In this document: in pieces, positions 38,241-50,718 of the stretch
Layout: every line of letters starts with the position of its first letter
Position numbering within the stretch: the first letter of the stretch is position 1
From: Hexactinellida sp. DTS-2022
Taxonomy: Eukaryota; Porifera; Hexactinellida
DNA: 64,000 nucleotides
Assembly (NCBI GenBank): GCA_028753945.1
Contig: JAPNXP010000013.1
Location: 682,001 to 746,000 of the forward strand
Direction: 5' to 3'
Program-made: the position numbers and the translations under genes
Notes under the pieces: generated by a model
What the model was told of the DNA's origin: nothing
Databases searched by the model: none
The model's input: only the letters and a program-made list of their open reading frames with translations

Positions 38241-41200
38241 AAAATCCAAAATTGCAGCCTGTGCCGACGCATGTTCCTTTGGTGGCACTATATTTTGGTG
38301 GTGGTTTATTGATAGTGCCTCCAAAGGAACATGCTGTCGGCACTAGCTGCAATTTTGGATTTTTTTTCGCCTAGTCATCATCACTATGAATGTGTTAAAT
38401 TATTTCAGAAAGGTGTTTCAGTATGCAACGACCCTTAGAGTTGTGGAAGTTTCCATTTAGCTCACTTCATTTGAGAGATATTCAAGTTTCAGTAGAATAT
38501 AATCTGTGATGACTCAGCATTTTTAAAGTGCGTGTTGGGTATTCACCCAACTCCAACCAACCCATGCGAATTATTTAATTCACAAAATTGTAAAAATACA
38601 TTTTTTTGACGATATCATCATCACCTCAAGGTGTCAAGACCCACTTGTATAGGTGGTACCTGGCATAAGGACCAATTGATAAATTGAAAGTTTGTTTCTA
38701 TCTTGTATCATCTCTGAGATTAATGAAATTTAGATAATTAGTATAAATATTTACTTAATAGTACATTAATAATTTAACACCATTATTATGTACAGCAAAA
38801 TAAATAAAGTTCAATTATATGCACTTATTATTAATTAAATCGAATTTCACTATCATATTTGAATTCAGCGCACTCGATAACCCCAATAATCCAATTGGAA
38901 AATTCTATAAGTTAAATACAAAAGGAATTAATTATAATAAATTACGTCAGTACATTAATTGTGCAAAAAGAATATTCTCGCCTAAATAAAAATAATCACT
39001 TAATCTGTCGTTGTTGTGGAATGTAAAATCTTAACGGTTCTATCATAAACCATCTTTAGTTTAATGCCATTCATTCATTACTTAATGATAATAAATTAAA
39101 TTATTAGTTATTTATTTTAGCAATGTTATCCACGGTGAGTTGAGTAAAGTCAACAAATTCCTTATATAAATTAATTAAATTTAATCCATTGTATAGTAAT
39201 GCTACAATTAAATAGAAGCCAGCTGGAATTATAAAGTTGAATCAATATAATTATCGCAAGTTGAATCACTAGAGTAGGATTTAACAAGTTAAATCAATAT
39301 AAATATTACAAGTAGAAACAATGGAATTAGATCTAACACTTTACTGAAATTGAAGTGTGAGTAAACAAAGAAATTTCAACCCCCATTTATGGCAGAAATT
39401 AAACCATTTATTGAAAATTTTCTTCACCCATCAGACGCAGAATTTTATGGTGAATCCAAATATGAAATAAAATTTGAGGGTTTAGTAAAACAATTTTTGA
39501 GTTATGGACCAGTCAAAATTTGAAAGGTGTTAAAGATGTGTCAAAAATTTCTTAATCAAAAATCGTTACCCCAGGTGCAAATTAGATGGTCCCATCGCAC
39601 CTACATGCAAAGTTTAAGCCCATCAACTATAAAGCTCTGGCCAGGGCACCGTCTACGGAGAAAAAAAAAAAAAAATCCAAAATTGCAGCCTGTGCCGACG
39701 CATGTTCCTTTGGTGGCACTATATTTTGGTCGTGGTTTATTGATAGTGCCTCCATAGGAACATGCTGTCGGCGCAGGCTGCAATTTTGGATTTTTTTTTC
39801 ACCATGTCATCATCACTATGAAGGTGTTAAATTGTTTCAAAAAGGTGTTACAGAAGGCATCGACCCTTAGAGTGGTGGAAGTTTCCATTTAGTTCATATA
39901 ATTTTAGAGATATTCAAGTTTGTGTAGAATATAATAGCTGATGACTCAGCATTTTTTATGTGTGTGTTGGGTCATCACCCAACATCAACTAACCCATTTT
40001 AAATATCGAATTTAAAAAATTGTAAAAATACATTTTTTTGACGATGTCATAATCACCTCAAGGTGTCAAGACCCACTTGTATAGGTGGCACGTGTCATAA
40101 GGACCAATTGATATATTGAAAGTTTGTTTCTATCTTCTATGATCTCTGAGATTTATGATATTTAATTAATTAGTATAAATAATTATTAATATTATTTATA
40201 ATATGACACCAATTTCAATGTCAACATACAATTATTAAGTTCAATTATTTTGTCATAAATAATTAATTAATTAATTTATCTATCAAATTTCAATTCCGCA
40301 CACTCGATAACCTCTAATATACAAATTGGAAGCTTCTATATAAGTTAAATACAAACTGAATTATTTATGATTAATTGCGTCAGTATATTAACAGTGCAAT
40401 TATATTCTCGCAGAAGTAAATATAATCACATAATATGTCGTTGTTATGAAATTTATAATCTTAATTTTCAATTGCAAAATAGAAGCCAGCTTGAATTCAC
40501 AAGTTAAATCAATATAATTATAGCAAGTTGAATCACTAGAGTAGGATTTAACAAGTTAAATCAATATAATTATTACAAGTTGAACAATGGAATTAGATTT
40601 AACACTTTACTGAAATTGAAGTGTGAGTAAACAAAGAAATTTCAACCCCCATTTATGGCAGAAATTGACCCCTTTATTGGAAAATTTATTCTCCTATCAG
40701 ACGCAGAATTTTATGGCGAATCCAAATATGAAATAAAATTTGGGGGTTTAGTAAAACATATTTTGAGTTATGGACCAGACAAATTTTGAAAGGTGTTAAA
40801 GATGTGTCCAAAATTTGTTAATCAAAAATCGTAACCCCAGGTGCAAATTAGACGGTCCCATCGCACCTACATGCAAAGTTTAAGCCCATCAACTATAAAG
40901 CTCTGGCCAGGGCACCGTCTACGGAGAAAAAATAATAATAAAAATCCAAAATTGCAGCCTGTGCCGACGCATGTTCCTTTGGTGGCACTATATTTTGGTG
41001 GTGGTTTATTGATAGTGCCTCCAAAGGAACATGCTGTCGGCACAGGCTGCAATTTTGGATTTTTTTTCGCCAAGTCATCAACGCCCAAGGTGTGAAGAAG
41101 CATTTGTTATTTGGTCCGAGTCACAAGGAACGGTAGATAAATTTGAAGTTTGTTTCTATCATAAACCATCTAGAGTTTAATGCCATTCATTCATTATGTA

Positions 41201-42711
41201 TTGATAATAAATTATATTATTAGTTAGTTATTTTAGCAATGTTATCCACGGTGATTTGAGTTTAGTCAACAAATTCCTTATATTATTATAATTTATTTAA
41301 TCCATTGTATAGTAATACTAGAATTAAATAGAAGCCAGCTGGAATTTATAAGTTGAATCTATTTAATTATCGCAAGTTGAAACAATAGTGAAAGCTTTAA
41401 CAATTTAAATCAATAAAATTATTATAAGTTGAAACAATGGAATTAGATTTCACAGTTTTATTGAAATAGAAGTGTTGAGTAAACAAAGGAATTTCAACCC
41501 CCATTTATGGCAGAAATTAAACCAATTTTAACAAATTTTCTTCTCCCATCAGACGTAGAATTTTATGGTGAATCCAAATGTGAAATAAAATTTGGGGTTT
41601 TAGTAAAACATTTCTCTAGCTATGGACCAGACAAATTTTGAAAGGTGTTAAAGATGTGTCAAAAATTTGTTAATAAAAAATCGTAACCCCAGGTGCAAAT
41701 TAGACGGTCCATACGCACCTACATGCCATTTTTCAGCCCATCAACTATAAAGCTCAGGACAGGGCACCGTCTACGGAGAAAAAATAAAAATAATAATAAA
41801 AAAAATCCAAAATTGCACCCTGTGCCGACGCATGTTCCTTTGGTGGCACTATATTTTGTTGGTTGTTTATTGATAGTGCCTCCAAAGGAACATGCTGTCG
41901 GCGCAGGCTGCAATTTTGGATTTTTTTTCGCCAAGTCATCAACGCCCAAGGTGTGAAGGAGCATTTGTTAATTGGTCCGAGTCACAAGGAACGGTAGATA
42001 AATTTGAAGTTTGTTTCTATCTTAAACCATCTTGAGTTTGATGCCATTCATTCATTATGTATTGATAATAAATTATATTATTAGTTATTTATCTTAGCAT
42101 TGTTATCCACGGTTGAGTTGAATTAAGTCAACAAATTCCTTATATTATATTATTTTATTTAATCCATTGTATGGTAAATTAAATAGAAGCCAGCTGGAAT
42201 TTATAAGTTAAATCAATATAATTATCGCAAGTTGAATCACTGGAGTAGGATTTAACAAGTTAAATCAATATAATTATCGCAAGTTGAATCACTAGAGTAG
42301 GATTTAACAAGTTAAATCAATATAATTATTACAAGTTGAAACAATAGAATTAGATTTAACACTTTACTGAAATTGAAGTGTGAGTAAACAAAGAAATCTC
42401 AACCCCCATTTATGGCAGAAATTGACCCCTTTATTGGAAAGTTTATTCTCCCATCAGACGCAGAATTTTATGGCGAATCCAAATATGAAATAAAATTTGG
42501 GGGTTTAGTAAAACATATTTTGAGTTATGGACCAGACAAATTTTGAAAGGTGTTAAAAATGTGTGCAAAATTTCGTAATCAAAAATCGTAACCCCAGGTG
42601 CAAATTAGAAGGGCACTTCGCATCTACATGGCAAGTTTCAGCCCTCAATGTATAAAGGTGTAGCCAGGGTACCGTCTACGGAGATAAAATAAAAATAATA
42701 ATAATATAAAT

Positions 42712-42877
42712 AAAGGCAGTGATTCCAATACTGGGCCACTATACTATAGTATAGTCGGCACAGTAATAAAGGCAGTGATTCCAATACTGGGCCACTATAC
42801 TATAGTATAGTCGGCACAGTAATAAAGGCAGTGATTCCAATACTGGGCCACTATACTATAGTATAGTCGGCACAGTA
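42712..42877. repeat. Three tandem palindrome mini-elements
   Basis: Three copies, nearly identical to one another, separated by TAAT, and placed in front of the hairpin at 42886. Confidence 0.9.
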
Positions 42878-44943
42878 ATAAAAAAATCCAAAATTGGACC
42901 CTGTGCCGACGCATGTTCCTTTGGTGGCACTATATTTTGTTGGTTGTTTATTGATAGTGCCTCCAAAGGAACATGCTGTCGGCGCAGGCTGCAATTTTGG
43001 ATTTTTTTTCGCCAAGTCATCAACGCCCAAGGTGTGAAGAAGCATTTGTTAATTGGTCCGAGTCACAAGGAACGGTAGATAAATTTGAAGTTTGTTTCTA
43101 TCTTAAATCATCTTGAGTTTGATGCCATTCATTCATTATGTATTGATAATAAATTATATTATTAGTTATTTATATTAGCATTGTTATCCACGGTTGAGTT
43201 GAATTAAGTCAACAAATTCCTTATATTATATTATTTTATTTAATCCATTGTATGGTAAATTAAATAGAAGCCAGCTGCAATTTATAAGTTAAATCAATTT
43301 AATTATCGCAAGTTGAATCAATAGAGTAAGATTTAACAAGTTAAATCAATATAATTATTACAAGTTGAAACAATGGAATTAGATTTAACAGTTATACTGA
43401 AACTGAAGTGTGAGTAAACAAAGAAATTTCAACCCCCATTTATGGCAGAAATAAAACTCTTTATTGAAGGTTTTCTTCTCCCATCAGACGCAGAATTTTA
43501 TGGTGAATCCAAATGTGAAATAAAATTTGGGTGTTTAGTAAAACATATTTTGTGTTATGGACCAGACAAATTTTGAAAGGTGTTAAAGATGTGTCAAAAA
43601 TTTGTTAATCAAAAATCGTAACCCCAGGTGCAAATTAGACGGTCCCATCGCACCTACATGCCAAGTTTCAGCCCATCAACTATAAAGCTCAGGCCAGGGC
43701 ACCATCTACGGAGAAAAAATAATAAAAATAATAATCTAAAATCCAAAATTGCAGCCTGTGCCGACGCATGTCCTTTGGTAGCACTATATTTTGTTGGTTG
43801 TTTATTGATAGTGCCTCCAAAGGAACATGCTTGTGGCACAGCTGCAATTTTGGATTTTTTTTCGCCAAGTCATCATCACTCTAAAGGTGTTAAATTATTT
43901 CAGAAAGGTGTTTCGGAAGGCAACGACCCTTAGAGTGGTGGAAGTTTCTATTTAGCTCACTTCATTTGAGAGATATTCAAGTTTCAGTAGAATATAATAA
44001 GTGATGAGTCAGCATTTTTTATGTGCGTGTTGGGTGATCACCCAAATCCAACCAACCCATTCGAAATATATAATTCACAAAATTGTAAAACACATTTTTT
44101 TGACGATGTCATCATCACCTCAAGGTGTCAAGACCCATTTGTAGAGGTGTTACGTGGCATAAGGATCAATTGATAAATTGGAAGTTTTTCTCTATCTTGT
44201 ATCATTTCTGAGATTAATGAAATTTAGATAATTAGTATAAATATTTAATTAATCTATTAATAATTTAACACCAAAATTATGTACATCAAAATAAATTAAG
44301 TTCAATTATTTGCAATAATTATTAATTTAAATTGAATTTCACTATCATATTTGAATTCAGCGCACTCGATAATCCCAAAATCTATTTGGAACCATCTTTA
44401 TACGTTAAACACAGAGCGAATTAATTAGAATTAAATATGTCATCTATCCATTGTTCAAGAATATTCCTAGCAGAAATAAATATAATCACATAATCTGTCG
44501 TTGTTATGAAATATATTATCTTAGTTTTCAATTGGAAAAATAGAAGCCTACTCGATCTCACAAGTAGAATCAATATAATTTTCACAAGTTGAAACAATAG
44601 AATCTGATTTAACACTTTCAATTGAACTGAAGTGTTAGTAAACAAAGGAAACTTGCAACTCAATTGTGGCACAAACGAAACCCAATTTAAAAATTCGTGC
44701 ACTGTGAAAAGGTGTAGAATTTAATTCTCTATCGAATGCATATAAATTAAATATTCGCGCACTATTTATTGTTCCTGTTTCAATATTAAACAGGTGCAAA
44801 AATGTGTCCAAAAAAGTTTAATCAAAAATCGTAACCCCAGGTGCACATCTGTAACCCATGAGACACATATCCTGAGATTTTGGGCCCTTAGTTAATTAAA
44901 CTCTGTTCTGTGGAGAGGATACGGAAGGAAAATAATAATAATA

Positions 44944-45185
44944 ACCAAGGCAGTAAGATTAGAACTGGGCCACTATACTATAGTATAGTCGGCACAGTAA
45001 TAAAGGCAGTGATTCCAATACTGGGCCACTATACTATAGTATAGTCGGCACAGTAATAATAATATAAATAAAGGCAGTGATTCCAATACTGGGCCACTAT
45101 ACTATAGTATAGTCGGCACAGTAATAATAATAAAGGCAGTAAGATTAGAACTGGGCCACTATACTATAGTATAGTCGGCACAGTA
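44944..45185. repeat. Four tandem palindrome mini-elements
   Basis: Four copies. The first and last have the AGTAAGATTAGAACTGG left half and the two inner ones AGTGATTCCAATACTGG. The cluster lies between a diverged subfamily end (GTGGAGAGGATACGG) and a truncated monomer that starts at about 45188. Confidence 0.88.
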
Positions 45186-46476
45186 ATAAAAAAGGTGTTA
45201 AAAATGTGTCCAAAATTTGCTAATAAAAATCGTATCCCCAGGTGCAAATTAGACGGTCCCATCGCAACTACATGCCAAGTTTCAGCCCATCAACTATAAA
45301 GCTCAGGCCAGGGCACCGTCTACGGAGAAAAAAAAAAAAATCCAAAATTGCAGCTGTGCCGACGCATGTTCCTTTGGTGGCACTATATTTTGTTGGTGGG
45401 TTATTGATAGTGCCTCCAAAAGAACATGCTGTCAGCACATCTGCAATTTTGGATTTTTTTCGCCAAGTCATCAACGCCTCAAGGTGTCATGATCCATTTG
45501 TTAATTGATCCGAGCCACAAGGAACGGTAGATACAAAATTTGTCTGGTCCATAACCAATTTTTATTTCACATTTGGATTCACCATGAAATTCTGCGACTG
45601 ATGGGAGAAGAATATTTTCAAAAATATGTTTAATTTCTGCCATAAATGGGGTTTGAAATTTCTTTGTTTACTAACACTTCAATTTCAGTAAAAGTGTTAA
45701 ATCTAATTCTATTGTTTCAACTTGTAATAATTATATTGATTTAACTTGTTAAATCTTACTCTATTGTTTCAACTTGAGATAAATATATTGATTCAACTTA
45801 TAAATTCCAGCTGGCTTCTATTTAATTGTAGTATTACTATACAATGGATTAAATAAAATATAATGATATAAGGAATTTGTTGACTAAACTCAAATCACCG
45901 TGGATAACATTGCTAAAATAAATAACTAATAATTTAATTTATTATCAATAAGTAATGAATGAATGGCATTAAACTAAAGATGGTTTATGATAGAACCGTT
46001 AAGATTTTACATACCACAACAACGACAGATTAAGTGATTATATTTATTTCGGCGAGAATATTCTTGCACAATTAATGTACTGACATATTTAATTCTAATT
46101 AATTCGCTCTGTGTTTACCGTATAGAGATGGTTCCAAATAGATTATTGGGGTTATCGAGTGCGTGGAATTCAAATATTATAGTGAAATTCAATTTAAATT
46201 AATAATAATTGCAAATAATTGAACTTAATTTATTTTGCTGTATATAATAATGGTGTTAAATAATTAATAAATTAATTAAATATTTATACTAATTAGCTAA
46301 ATTTCATTAATCTCAGAGATGATACAAGATAGAAACAAACTTTCAATTTATCAATTGGTCCTTATGCCAGGTACCACCTATACAAGTGGGTCTTGACACC
46401 TTGAGGTGATTATGACATCGTCAAAAAAATGTATTTTTACAATTTTGTGAATTAAATAATTCGCATGGTTTGGTAG

Positions 46477-47560
46477 CAGGGTTGCCAATCCAATCCAATC
46501 GAGAGAACTTATCGATTATCGATTGCTGAATTTTGTATCGATTGGATTATCGATTGGATTGCCCAAAGTCTTCATCGATTGGATAATTATCGACGAATTT
46601 TTATCGATTTTTATCGATTTTTATCGATTTTTTCGATTTAGCGAGTAAAGGCGATAAATTATAATAATTTATACACAATCGATGGATAATCAATGCATAA
46701 TTGATAGAAAATCGACAAATAATCAACATAAAATCGACAAATAATCGATAAATAATCGATAGATAATCCATAGAAAATCCATCAATAATCGATAGAAATC
46801 CATAAATAATTGATAGATAATCGATTATTTAAATGATAAACAGTCTATAAATAGTCTATAAATTTTATCGATAGAGATCTACAAGTAATCGATAAATAAG
46901 CGATAGAAAATCGACAAATAATCGATAGAAAATCGACAAATAATCGATAGAAAATCGATAAATAATCGATAGAAAATCGATAGAAAATCGACAAATATTC
47001 GATAAACAATCGATAGAAAATCGATAAATAATCGATAGAAATCCATAAATAATCGATAGAAAATCCATAAATAATCGATAGAAATCCATAAATAATTGAT
47101 AGATAATCGATTATTTAAATGAAAAACGTCTATAAATAGTCTATCAATTTTATCGATAGAGATCGACAAGTAATCGATAAATAAGCGATAGAAAATCGAC
47201 AAATAATCGATAGAAAATCGATAAATAATCGATAGAAAATCGACAAATAATCGATAAACAATCGATAGAAAATCGATAAATAATCGATAGAAAATCGATA
47301 AATAATCGATAGAAAATCGATAAATAATCGATAGAAAATCAGAAATAATCTATTGAAAATCGATAAATAATCTATTGAAAATCAATAAATATTAAATAAT
47401 CGATAAATAATCGATAAAAAATCGATGATTTTTATCGATTATCGATTGGATTGGATTGTCAGATCATATCATCGATTGGATTGGTTATCGATATCGATTG
47501 CCAAAATTTACATCGATTGGATTGGATTATCGATTGGATTGGATTGGATTGGCAACCCTG
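46477..47560. mobile_element. Non-autonomous hAT-like element filled with ATCGAT minisatellite
   Basis: The terminal inverted repeats start CAGGGTTGCCAATCCAATCC at both ends, and the flanking 8-bp repeats TTTGGTAG/GTTGGTAG match at 7 of 8 positions. Both features fit hAT. It is inserted in a reverse-oriented array monomer that continues at 47561. The interior (about 46700-47430) consists of units close to AATCGATAGAAAATCGATAAAT (about 22 bp, with CGACAAAT variants). Two large blocks repeat one another, sharing a TAATTGATAGATAATCGATT marker near 46805 and 47090. Apparent reading frames are repeat artefacts (YRLFIDFLSI-type periodic peptides). No transposase. Confidence 0.85.
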
Positions 47561-48540
47561 GTTGGTAGGAGTTGGGTGAATACCCAAACGGCACCTAAAA
47601 AATACTGACTCAGCACATATTATATTCTACTGAAACTTGAATATCTCTCAAATGAAGTGAGCTAAAACGAAACTTCCAAACCACTAAGGGTCGTTGCCTT
47701 TTGAATCACTTTTCTGAAATAGTTTAACACCTTCATAGTGATGATGACATGGCGAAAAAAAATCCAAAATTGCAGCCTGTGCCGACAGCATGTTCCATTG
47801 GAGGCACTATCAATAAACCACCACCAAAATATAGTGCCACCAAAGGAACATGCGTCGGCACAGGATGCAATTTTGGATTTTGGGGTTATCGAGTGCGCTA
47901 AATTCAAGTATTATAGTGAAATTCAATTTAAATTAATAAATGAACTAAATTTAATTTGATTTACATAATAATGGTGTTAAATTATTAATAATTTGAATAA
48001 TTATTTGTACTAATTTGCTAAATTTCATTAATATCAGAAATTACATAAGATAGAAACAAACTTTCAATTTATCAATTGGTCCTTATGCCACGTACCACCT
48101 ATATAAGTGGGTCTTGACACCTTAAGGTGATGATGACATCGTTAAAAAAAGTATTTTACAATTTTGTGAATTATATAATGCGAATGAGTTGGTTGGTGTT
48201 GAGTGAACACCCAACAGTGGCCAACACGCACATAGAAAATGCTGAGTCATCAACTATTATATTCTACTGAAACTTAAAATTCTCTAAAATGAAGTGAGCT
48301 AAATGGAAACAACCACCACTCTAAGGGTCGTTGCCCTTTGAAACACCTTTCTGAAATGATTTAGCACCTTCATAGTGATGATGACGACATGGCGAAAAAA
48401 ATCCAAAATTGCATCTGTTCCGACAGCATTTTCCTTGGAGGAACTATCAACTACCCAACTAGTAGCCACCAAAAGATAGTGCCACCAAAGGGAAATGCGT
48501 CGGCACAGCTGCAATGTTTGATTTTTTCCTTTGTTGTAAA
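47561..48540. repeat. End of the array, reverse orientation
   Basis: Two reverse-oriented partial monomers with hairpins at 47762-47878 and 48401-48523. The second is more diverged (CAATGTTTGATT end, an extra ACCCAACTAGTAGC in the loop). The first hairpin is joined directly to CGAGTGCGCTAAATTC sequence that in other monomers lies several hundred bases away, so an internal deletion has occurred. Family similarity ends at about 48530. Confidence 0.8.
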
Positions 48541-48860
48541 ATTGAGAGAAAAATATATGTCAAATTAACTACAGTTGTCATTATTTTGTTAGTTTCCTAG
48601 TATTCTAGACTAATATGCAGTCTTGCACATTTCAATCACATTCCATTCTAAACGTGGTTCAAGGTTAAAAGCAATACTAAAATCATTTAATGCAACAATG
48701 ACTTACTAGTTTTAAGTAATTGTACACTACTTTGAAGATAAGGACATCTTCTCTAGGTAAAAGTAATCAAGATATATCGTATAGTGATCAACTTGGTTTA
48801 CTTCAAAGGCTATTTTTAAATAATTTCGCATTCTAAGTAACAAAGTCTCAATTTACACAA
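48541..48860. other. Unremarkable AT-rich sequence
   Basis: No gene, repeat or motif recognised between the array edge and the C-rich island. Confidence 0.4.
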
Positions 48861-50330
48861 TGTTTTTATTATTTTTATTTTCTTTTTTTATCCTCATTCC
48901 CAGTTTTTATCAAAACTCCCCCAGTTATTTTCAAACTTCCCAGCGGATCCCCCAGCTATCGAACTAACCCAGCGCCCTTTATTGAAATCCTTGGAAAATC
49001 TATAATATCTTTTAATCAAAGGTCTCCTACAAGTTACAACCATCAATTTAATATCTCCACTCACCAACTATCGCCATACACCCGAATTTTTTTAATTTTT
49101 AATTTAAATTTTACCCATTCATTCCCCACACTCTCGCCCTCGAGGATTTCGACCACTATCACTCTACGAAAACGGAGAACACTCTCTCCTACTGCGATAT
49201 TAGCTTATAACTTCCTTTCCTCCGGCGATTCTTATTACCACCTCGGTACCACTGGTATTCAAATGGACTTACCACTGGCCCCTGAAATAGCACGTCTTGT
49301 AACTGCCTTTCAGCTTGACACTCGTCTCTCCATCGCTTCTCCAGTAGCCCTTTCACTATACTTCGATAATCGATATACGACCCCTGGCCCCGAAATGATG
49401 CTTAAAGTATTTGAACCTTTCACCCTAAAACCTGAACATTTCAATATCCTGCAGGACGCCAGATTTCACGCCAAATTCAAGAATTTTGACCCAACCCCTT
49501 GAAACTTTGCTCCCCCATACCAATCCACCCCACTCCTATCATCCACACCGGCGAATGGTAGTAAAATCCTACCACCCAACCGTTTCCCGCCTCTCTGCAT
49601 TTTGTAGCGATCCAAATATCGCTCTCTACACCTCTCTCTCCAGGTTCTTAGGAAACCTACGCCCTCACTGATGCTGCGGACATCATCACCGAAATAGCTT
49701 TGATCTGCTTTTACCCCATCCGAACCACGAAAATTTCCCCTCCCCAGATAGACACATTAAATTATGCCTATTCTTCTACCAGACCAACAGTCAACCAATT
49801 ACAATCCCACACCATCCGCCCATTTAGACTGATCAAAATCTTACCCATGGCCCCTTTAAATCCCTCCTATCATACCTTAATCCATTGGCCTTTTCTCAAT
49901 TTACTGCCTGCCCCAAAGTTACTACATGTTCTTCACAACCACCCTTCACCATCCTATCATCCCCTGTATGATGTCTAGATGTGTTTACGCCATATTTTCC
50001 CCACACCACCTTACTGTCTATATAGGACAAACACGCGGCACCTCCCGCACCTTGATCAAAGACCCCATAACCATCGCTTCCTTAAGCACCAATCTCTATG
50101 CAATCACCCCCAATCTGTCTTAGCAGATCCTCCTACTACTCTCTCTCCTCGTTTTACCACCTCCTCCAGAACCTCAACGGAACCCGAGACCAGAATATTA
50201 GCTAGGTTATCCCGAGCAAACCCGTCAATAACCTTTACCCAAGATACTGACAACTTTTACAACACCTTCTCAATCCCTCGGATCTTGAGGGCATAGTGTG
50301 CAATCCCAATCTTGAATCAACCCCATTATT
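48861..50330 (+). pseudogene. C-rich, G-poor island with decayed coding fragments
   Basis: Base composition changes sharply: the plus strand becomes rich in C and poor in G. One frame is open from about 48860 to 49502 without an ATG until 49263. Its last part reads like real protein (MDLPLAPEIARLVTAFQL and then SPVALSLYFDNRY). After its stop, protein-like pieces continue in other frames: ALTDAADIITEIALICFYP near 49660-49715, and RCVYAIFSPHHLTVYIGQT near 49978-50035. The latter vaguely resembles the start of a GIY-YIG nuclease (VY..., YIGQT, then Arg). I recognise no family with confidence. It could be a degraded mobile element or a foreign or viral-derived insertion. Low G alone also removes stop codons, so part of the open frame may be compositional. 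Confidence 0.4.
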
Positions 50331-50334
50331 ATTC

Positions 50335-50718
50335 TCTCCTTGTTTGAGAAACAGGAATGAGTATGGACTGGTGTGTAGGTTAATCAATCATAAATATGTG
50401 TACATTTTACTATCTAATCCCCGATTTTGTAGTACACTTACTACTTACTCGACTGTTTTGTTTCCTTATATTAGGAAATCCACAAATCCACAAAACACAA
50501 CTAATTATATGTATAATTTAATTGCTGCCAGGGCATATACGTATATTACTAGGAGTTATGAGTTAACAATGTTCAATCGATTTAATGACTCACTACGTAG
50601 ATTATGTCCTTAATTGAGCTATTGTCTCAACTATGTGAAAGAATATAAATCCATTAAGTGGAAGAATTTAATACATATAGTCTCTAATACAATGATATGA
50701 CAAATGTACGTTCTTTGA
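50335..50718 (+). repeat. Dispersed repeat B, copy 1
   Basis: Begins TCTCCTTGTTTGAGAAACAG and contains GGCATATACGTAT, CTAGGAGTTATGAGTTAAC, GACTCACTACGTAGATTATG and ATAAATCCATTAAGTGG. It is closely related to 58125-58590 (same strand) and 61845-62260 (opposite strand). It stops where the hAT remnant begins. It contains a 105-codon frame (50296-50613), but the other copies do not preserve it, so it is not called a gene. Confidence 0.8.

Larger units (their letters stand above)
38051..46476. repeat. Complex satellite-like repeat array, right block
   Basis: Hairpins at 38244-38360, 39675-39791, 40944-41060, 41805-41921, 42886-43002, 43741-43855 and 45340-45454, all forward. Short-tail monomers follow the hairpins at 40944, 41805 and 42886. 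From about 45.5 kb the monomer sequence runs in reverse orientation up to the hAT insertion at 46477. Around 44.5-44.9 kb the GTAACCCATGAGACAC subfamily returns. No gene was found. Confidence 0.85.

Noticed and set aside
46865-47202. Minus-strand frames of periodic FYRLFIDYLSI peptides
   Set aside because: Translation of the ATCGAT minisatellite in the hAT-like element; the periodicity comes from the DNA repeat.
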